Positions 7,101-8,460 of a stretch of 8,460 nucleotides of DNA are shown here, piece after piece. The position numbers and the translations under genes were made by a program. Positions within the stretch are counted from its first letter, which is position 1. Each line of letters starts with the position of its first letter. Origin of the DNA: Vulcanimicrobiota bacterium (GTDB taxonomy: Bacteria; Vulcanimicrobiota; Vulcanimicrobiia; Vulcanimicrobiales; Vulcanimicrobiaceae); contig PMUE01000049.1 of NCBI GenBank assembly GCA_003167055.1, positions 1-8,460 of the forward strand, written 5' to 3'. The notes beneath the pieces were generated by a model that did not search any database, had not been told where the DNA came from, and worked only from the letters and a program-made list of their open reading frames with translations.

Positions 7101-7906
7101 TAGAAGGTTGGATCCGCGATCCCGCCGCTGAGCGATGCGTAGCCCGGGTACGTTCCGGTTTTGATCACCTGATTGATAAAACCCGAAGTGCCGGACGACG
7201 AGTTGGAGGCCGGTCCGCCGCCGGTGTAGACCTCGAGTTCTTGCAATCCCGTGTTGCTCTCGGTTGACGCAACGTAGTTGTCGAAGGCGCGGTTGACCGG
7301 GACGCCGTCATACTCGAAGCCCGAGAAGAATGACTGCGAGCCGCGGATATAGACGGGCTGATTCCAGCCCATGCCGCCTGCGGTGACGTTCACGCCGGGA
7401 ACCGACGAGATCGCCGAGTACGCGCTGTTCATGTTCGTGCCGCCGCCGAGTGCGGCGCCCGCTTGGATAGCGGCCTGGTTGACGTTATAGAGATCGGATC
7501 CGACGCCGCCCTTGACGAGCGTCGACGACGTCGCGGTGGTCCGGGTGATGGCGATCGTCTTGAGCAGCGTCAGACGGAATGCGAGCGTCTGATTTTGGTC
7601 TGCGAAGATGGTAAGTCCGGCTATCGATTCCGGATTGTAGCTCGTCTTGATAAGGGAAATCGTGTACGTGTCGGGAGCGAGCGCGAGGAACACGAAGTGT
7701 CCCGTGCCGTCCGTTTGCGTTGTTGCGACCTGCGAAGCCGACGTAACCTTGACGGCGACGCCGCTAAGCGGGTGACCGGCATCATCGGAGACTACGCCGC
7801 CGATACCGCCCGTCGTGCCGGCCAGTGCCCACGTTACCTGGCCGACGAAAAAGGCGAGTGTTACGGCGAGTGCAGCCAATGAACGCCCAATCGAGTGACG
7901 TTTCAT
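4169..7906 (-). CDS. TonB-dependent outer-membrane receptor with CarboxypepD_reg-like N-terminal domain
   Basis: The product is a 1245-residue outer-membrane transporter that would take up a ligand using TonB energy. A signal peptide (about 1-29, ending WALAG) precedes a CarboxypepD_reg-like beta-sandwich (about 32-115; GGIGGVVSDDAGHPLSGVAVKV, then TDGTGHFVFLALAPDTYTISL). The plug domain is at about 135-255, with SAYSAISSVPGV, VYIRGS, EYDGVPVN, LQELEVYTGG and GFINQVIKTGTY. The remaining 990 residues form the 22-strand-type barrel with long Gly/Pro/Asn-rich loops. No clear TonB box is seen. There are 14 cysteines, none before residue 339: 339/372, 448/455, 633/651, 751/779, 978/986, 1080/1101 and 1166/1185, as if each pair closes one loop. 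The C-terminus reads NVYFQINVRM, ending in Met instead of the usual aromatic residue. The ATG at 7906 has AAGGAA 9 nt upstream. Ligand unknown; no SusD-like partner or metal-uptake gene is adjacent. Confidence 0.93.
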   Translation of the reverse strand: MKRHSIGRSLAALAVTLAFFVGQVTWALAGTTGGIGGVVSDDAGHPLSGVAVKVTSASQVATTQTDGTGHFVFLALAPDTYTISLIKTSYNPESIAGLTIFADQNQTLAFRLTLLKTIAITRTTATSSTLVKGGVGSDLYNVNQAAIQAGAALGGGTNMNSAYSAISSVPGVNVTAGGMGWNQPVYIRGSQSFFSGFEYDGVPVNRAFDNYVASTESNTGLQELEVYTGGGPASNSSSGTSGFINQVIKTGTYPGYASLSGGIADPTFYHQLKVEAGGATPDRRFSYYVGLSGYNQDFRNLDSANGADLMVPGEVYSGYSIMGASAELNGVPRTLAPLCEPGTNITPASVTGLPWFDGEGTTTGVAPQPTNCFIPFTGAYGNASVPATISDREDVANFHFRVPRSNGLSDDIQLMWSASSMNTEPYSSPNDAGGYDPYTLAVTGNPYCAPGSGGCTPNYPSYVDAQVYNAPFGTPISGLSLQNYYQPSSPTDRGFGAEIPAVDRDGFWNDTGILKAQYTRELSSSAYVRAFAYTFFSDWTQAGANAAWNSYANFGVGPSDDEFVSANYDLITHTAGGELQFADQISSQHLLQLTGNYTTANVMRFNNEGYTGITSGGVSPIGLVSFNNGGFQCWNPATGTPAMTGGTVTGCAPGGSYLSTAANGPTGTPPPGSPAALAGAQWSTLWNGDSSGSYNTVDPKFSFLSLSDQWRPSDRLLFNLALRYENYNYGLDSAANLATQFYASIVQNDVCVNSVGTVYSSPLLPGQPPPAPTIYTPNCPTGYNHPNFSANSPTSYALSDLSPRFSATYTQSSDTVWRFSAGRYTEPPISASVQYLSNSGNELSIWNAGLPLGFDSPFHPIPAMSADQFDLSLERHIRGTDLSYKITPFYDVTQGYQQEAFIGPNFVTQAPVGEFRSMGAEFSLQKGDFSRDGLSGQLALTYTDAKVKYEYYYGANQIVTANTAISQYNLLTKAGGGCPYYQGGTCVPAGTAPSATAIYNPYYNQPVQGLLDPNAWYAPGSTGLSPTDNPSVAYFDSPLDGTLILNYRKAKFAITPSLQLTQGSSYGGPLDVVGIDPRTCGQNSLTAGITAASPGTNPYQCDALSDVGTYSTAAAQLYVPNSQTGSFSSPGQFRNPWILVTNLQMSYDISPKLTATLTFADLFHTCFGGSKEPWTSAYPAGANYCGYSPNGLYAGNFYNGTGPNDAAANGFTPYPWQLQSYIPVIDSNLGNPPPLNVYFQINVRM

Positions 7907-7915
7907 GTGCTTGCT

Positions 7916-7921
7916 TTCCTT
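7916..7921 (-). promoter_or_regulatory. Shine-Dalgarno AAGGAA of the TonB receptor gene
   Basis: On the minus strand AAGGAA lies 9 nt before the ATG at 7906, supporting that start, which is directly followed by a typical signal peptide (MKRHSIGRSLAALAVTLAFF). Confidence 0.5.
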
Positions 7922-7936
7922 TTCTGCGGAAGTGTT

Positions 7937-7953
7937 GATTGCTCAGCGCAATC
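7937..7953 (-). repeat. Small hairpin in the leader of the TonB receptor gene
   Basis: GATTGC (7937-7942) and GCAATC (7948-7953) form a 6-bp stem with a 5-nt loop, about 30 nt upstream of the receptor ATG and downstream of the predicted transcription start. It is short and could be a chance palindrome or a minor leader structure. Confidence 0.35.
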
Positions 7954-7971
7954 TCACACGTTTCACAGAGT

Positions 7972-8000
7972 GTCATAAGGCAGCCATAACGTCTTCACAA
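7972..8000 (-). promoter_or_regulatory. Sigma70-like promoter of the TonB receptor gene
   Basis: On the minus strand TTGTGA (7995-8000) and TATGAC (7972-7977) are separated by 17 bp, each matching four of six consensus bases. Transcription would start near 7965, giving a leader of about 58 nt. This is a pattern match with moderate support. Confidence 0.4.
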
Positions 8001-8015
8001 AACCTAACAACGGAA

Positions 8016-8047
8016 ATCGGACGGCGGCTTACAAACCGGCGTCCGAT
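8016..8047 (-). terminator. Imperfect inverted repeat, possible terminator of the TPR/zinc-ribbon gene
   Basis: ATCGGACG (8016-8023) pairs with CGTCCGAT (8040-8047); after one G/G mismatch three more pairs (8025-8027 with 8036-8038) leave an 8-nt loop. It lies 59 bp after the stop of the gene ending at 8107. On the minus strand the sequence after the stem is TTCCGTTGTTAGGTTTT, T-rich but interrupted, so it may be a weak intrinsic terminator. It also lies just upstream of the receptor's -35, so a regulatory palindrome is an alternative. Confidence 0.45.
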
Positions 8048-8106
8048 GTATGTCACTCAGAACGGGCACTGCACGTTAGTATTGCGTATGACGCCGCGCT
8101 ACGTCT

Positions 8107-8460
8107 TCACACGGTGTAACATTGCGCGCACAGCGAGCATTGTGGAATTTCTCGAATGTCGCGCGTGTGAAGTGGTGCTCCGCAGCTGTCACACTGCGGC
8201 GTTCGCGCGCGTTCAAGTGAAGTTACGAGGGCGCCGTGCGTCTGTTGCAATGGCGCATACAGCGGATCGACGGCGACCAGAAACAGACCGGGCTCACGCG
8301 TGCGTTGCGCGCGTTCGATCAGGTGCGCCGCGGTCGCGTTATCGCCGCGTGCCACGGAGATGGCCGCAAGCGCGACGTGCGACGGAATCTGCGAGGATGC
8401 CAGAGTGGTGACCGCTGCCGCGCACGCTTGCGCGTCATTGCGTCTTGCAGCGATAACGCC
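8107..8460 (-). CDS. C-terminal end of a protein with TPR-like helices and a zinc-ribbon-like tail (5' end outside window)
   Basis: The frame stays open to the right edge, so this is the last 117 codons of a longer protein. A GTG at 8355 lies inside a helical repeat and is unlikely to be the true start. The visible part begins with alanine-rich helices resembling tetratricopeptide repeats; the segment ARGDNATAAHLIERAQ...GLFLVAVDPLYAPLQ is like the final repeat of bacterial TPR proteins attached to transcriptional activator or kinase domains, where a DP-x-x-x-PL motif often closes the array. After it comes a short tail with five cysteines, C-x2-C-x14-C-x2-C-x2-C (codons about 8119-8193), ending CYTV. 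Four of these could form a zinc ribbon. It ends in TGA and is 200 bp upstream of the receptor gene on the same strand. A signalling or regulatory role is a guess because the N-terminal domains are not visible. Confidence 0.65.
   Translation of the reverse strand, partial: GVIAARRNDAQACAAAVTTLASSQIPSHVALAAISVARGDNATAAHLIERAQRTREPGLFLVAVDPLYAPLQQTHGALVTSLERARTPQCDSCGAPLHTRDIREIPQCSLCAQCYTV

Noticed and set aside
6140..7267. Long plus-strand open frame (375 codons) opposite the TonB receptor gene
   Set aside because: It lies fully antisense to a clear receptor gene, is rich in Arg and Val with no recognisable domain, and is a codon-bias shadow of GC-rich coding sequence.
8062..8071. ACGGGCACTG shared with the terminator stem at 4127-4136
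   Set aside because: A shared 10-mer is expected many times by chance in a window of this size, and the flanking bases diverge.
1..8460. CRISPR array, tRNA/rRNA genes, insertion sequences or phage integration sites
   Set aside because: No regularly spaced repeats, cloverleaf-like or rRNA-like sequence, transposase-like protein or terminal repeats were seen.

Overview
The window looks like a piece of a GC-rich (roughly 60 percent) diderm bacterial chromosome. The best guess for its source is Candidatus Eremiobacterota (WPS-2). This rests on the style of the large TonB-dependent receptor: a CarboxypepD_reg-like N-terminus, a plug with the core SAYSAISSVPGV, then YIRGS, EYDGVPVNRAFDNY and GFINQVIKTGTYPGY, which I associate with the expanded receptor families of that phylum. 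The assignment is from memory and is not proven. TAG, TAA and TGA are all used as stops, so the code is standard. No rRNA, tRNA, insertion sequence, CRISPR array or phage gene is visible.

Layout. (1) 1-494, plus strand: the C-terminal part of an alpha/beta hydrolase of the non-heme chloroperoxidase/arylesterase type, cut by the left edge. (2) 3243-469, minus strand: a compact three-gene cluster read in the order DUF4142-like exported protein, DipZ-like exported thioredoxin with a C-terminal carbohydrate-binding-like module, and an M48 (Ste24-type) membrane zinc endopeptidase. The last gene overlaps the hydrolase tail to tail by 26 bp. (3) 3351-4118, plus strand: a TauE/SafE-family membrane permease, divergent from the cluster across an intergenic stretch of about 107 bp that carries a perfect TATAAT and a GATCAA direct repeat. 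(4) 7906-4169, minus strand: a 1245-residue TonB-dependent receptor with its own promoter-like sequence and a strong intrinsic terminator at 4117-4156. (5) 8460-8107, minus strand: the C-terminal end of a protein with a TPR-like helical region and a five-cysteine zinc-ribbon-like tail, cut by the right edge.

How the genes may work together (inference). All three products of the minus-strand cluster are predicted to act in the envelope: an exported helical protein, a periplasmic thiol oxidoreductase and a membrane protease. An envelope redox or quality-control role would fit. The nearby receptor has 14 cysteines, all in the barrel part, falling into seven sequential close pairs, so it is a plausible user of periplasmic disulfide chemistry, although nothing in the sequence links it directly to the thioredoxin. 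The permease belongs to a family that often moves sulfur oxyanions or organosulfur compounds; its substrate cannot be read from the sequence.

The most unusual small-scale signals are a perfect 12-bp inverted repeat that would fold over the Shine-Dalgarno of the thioredoxin gene, a perfect -10 box overlapping the first ATG of the permease gene (suggesting a leaderless message from the next ATG), and the in-frame junction between the thioredoxin and protease genes, which are separated by a single TGA. I did not find a clear new defence or mobile system; most of the window is ordinary chromosomal content.
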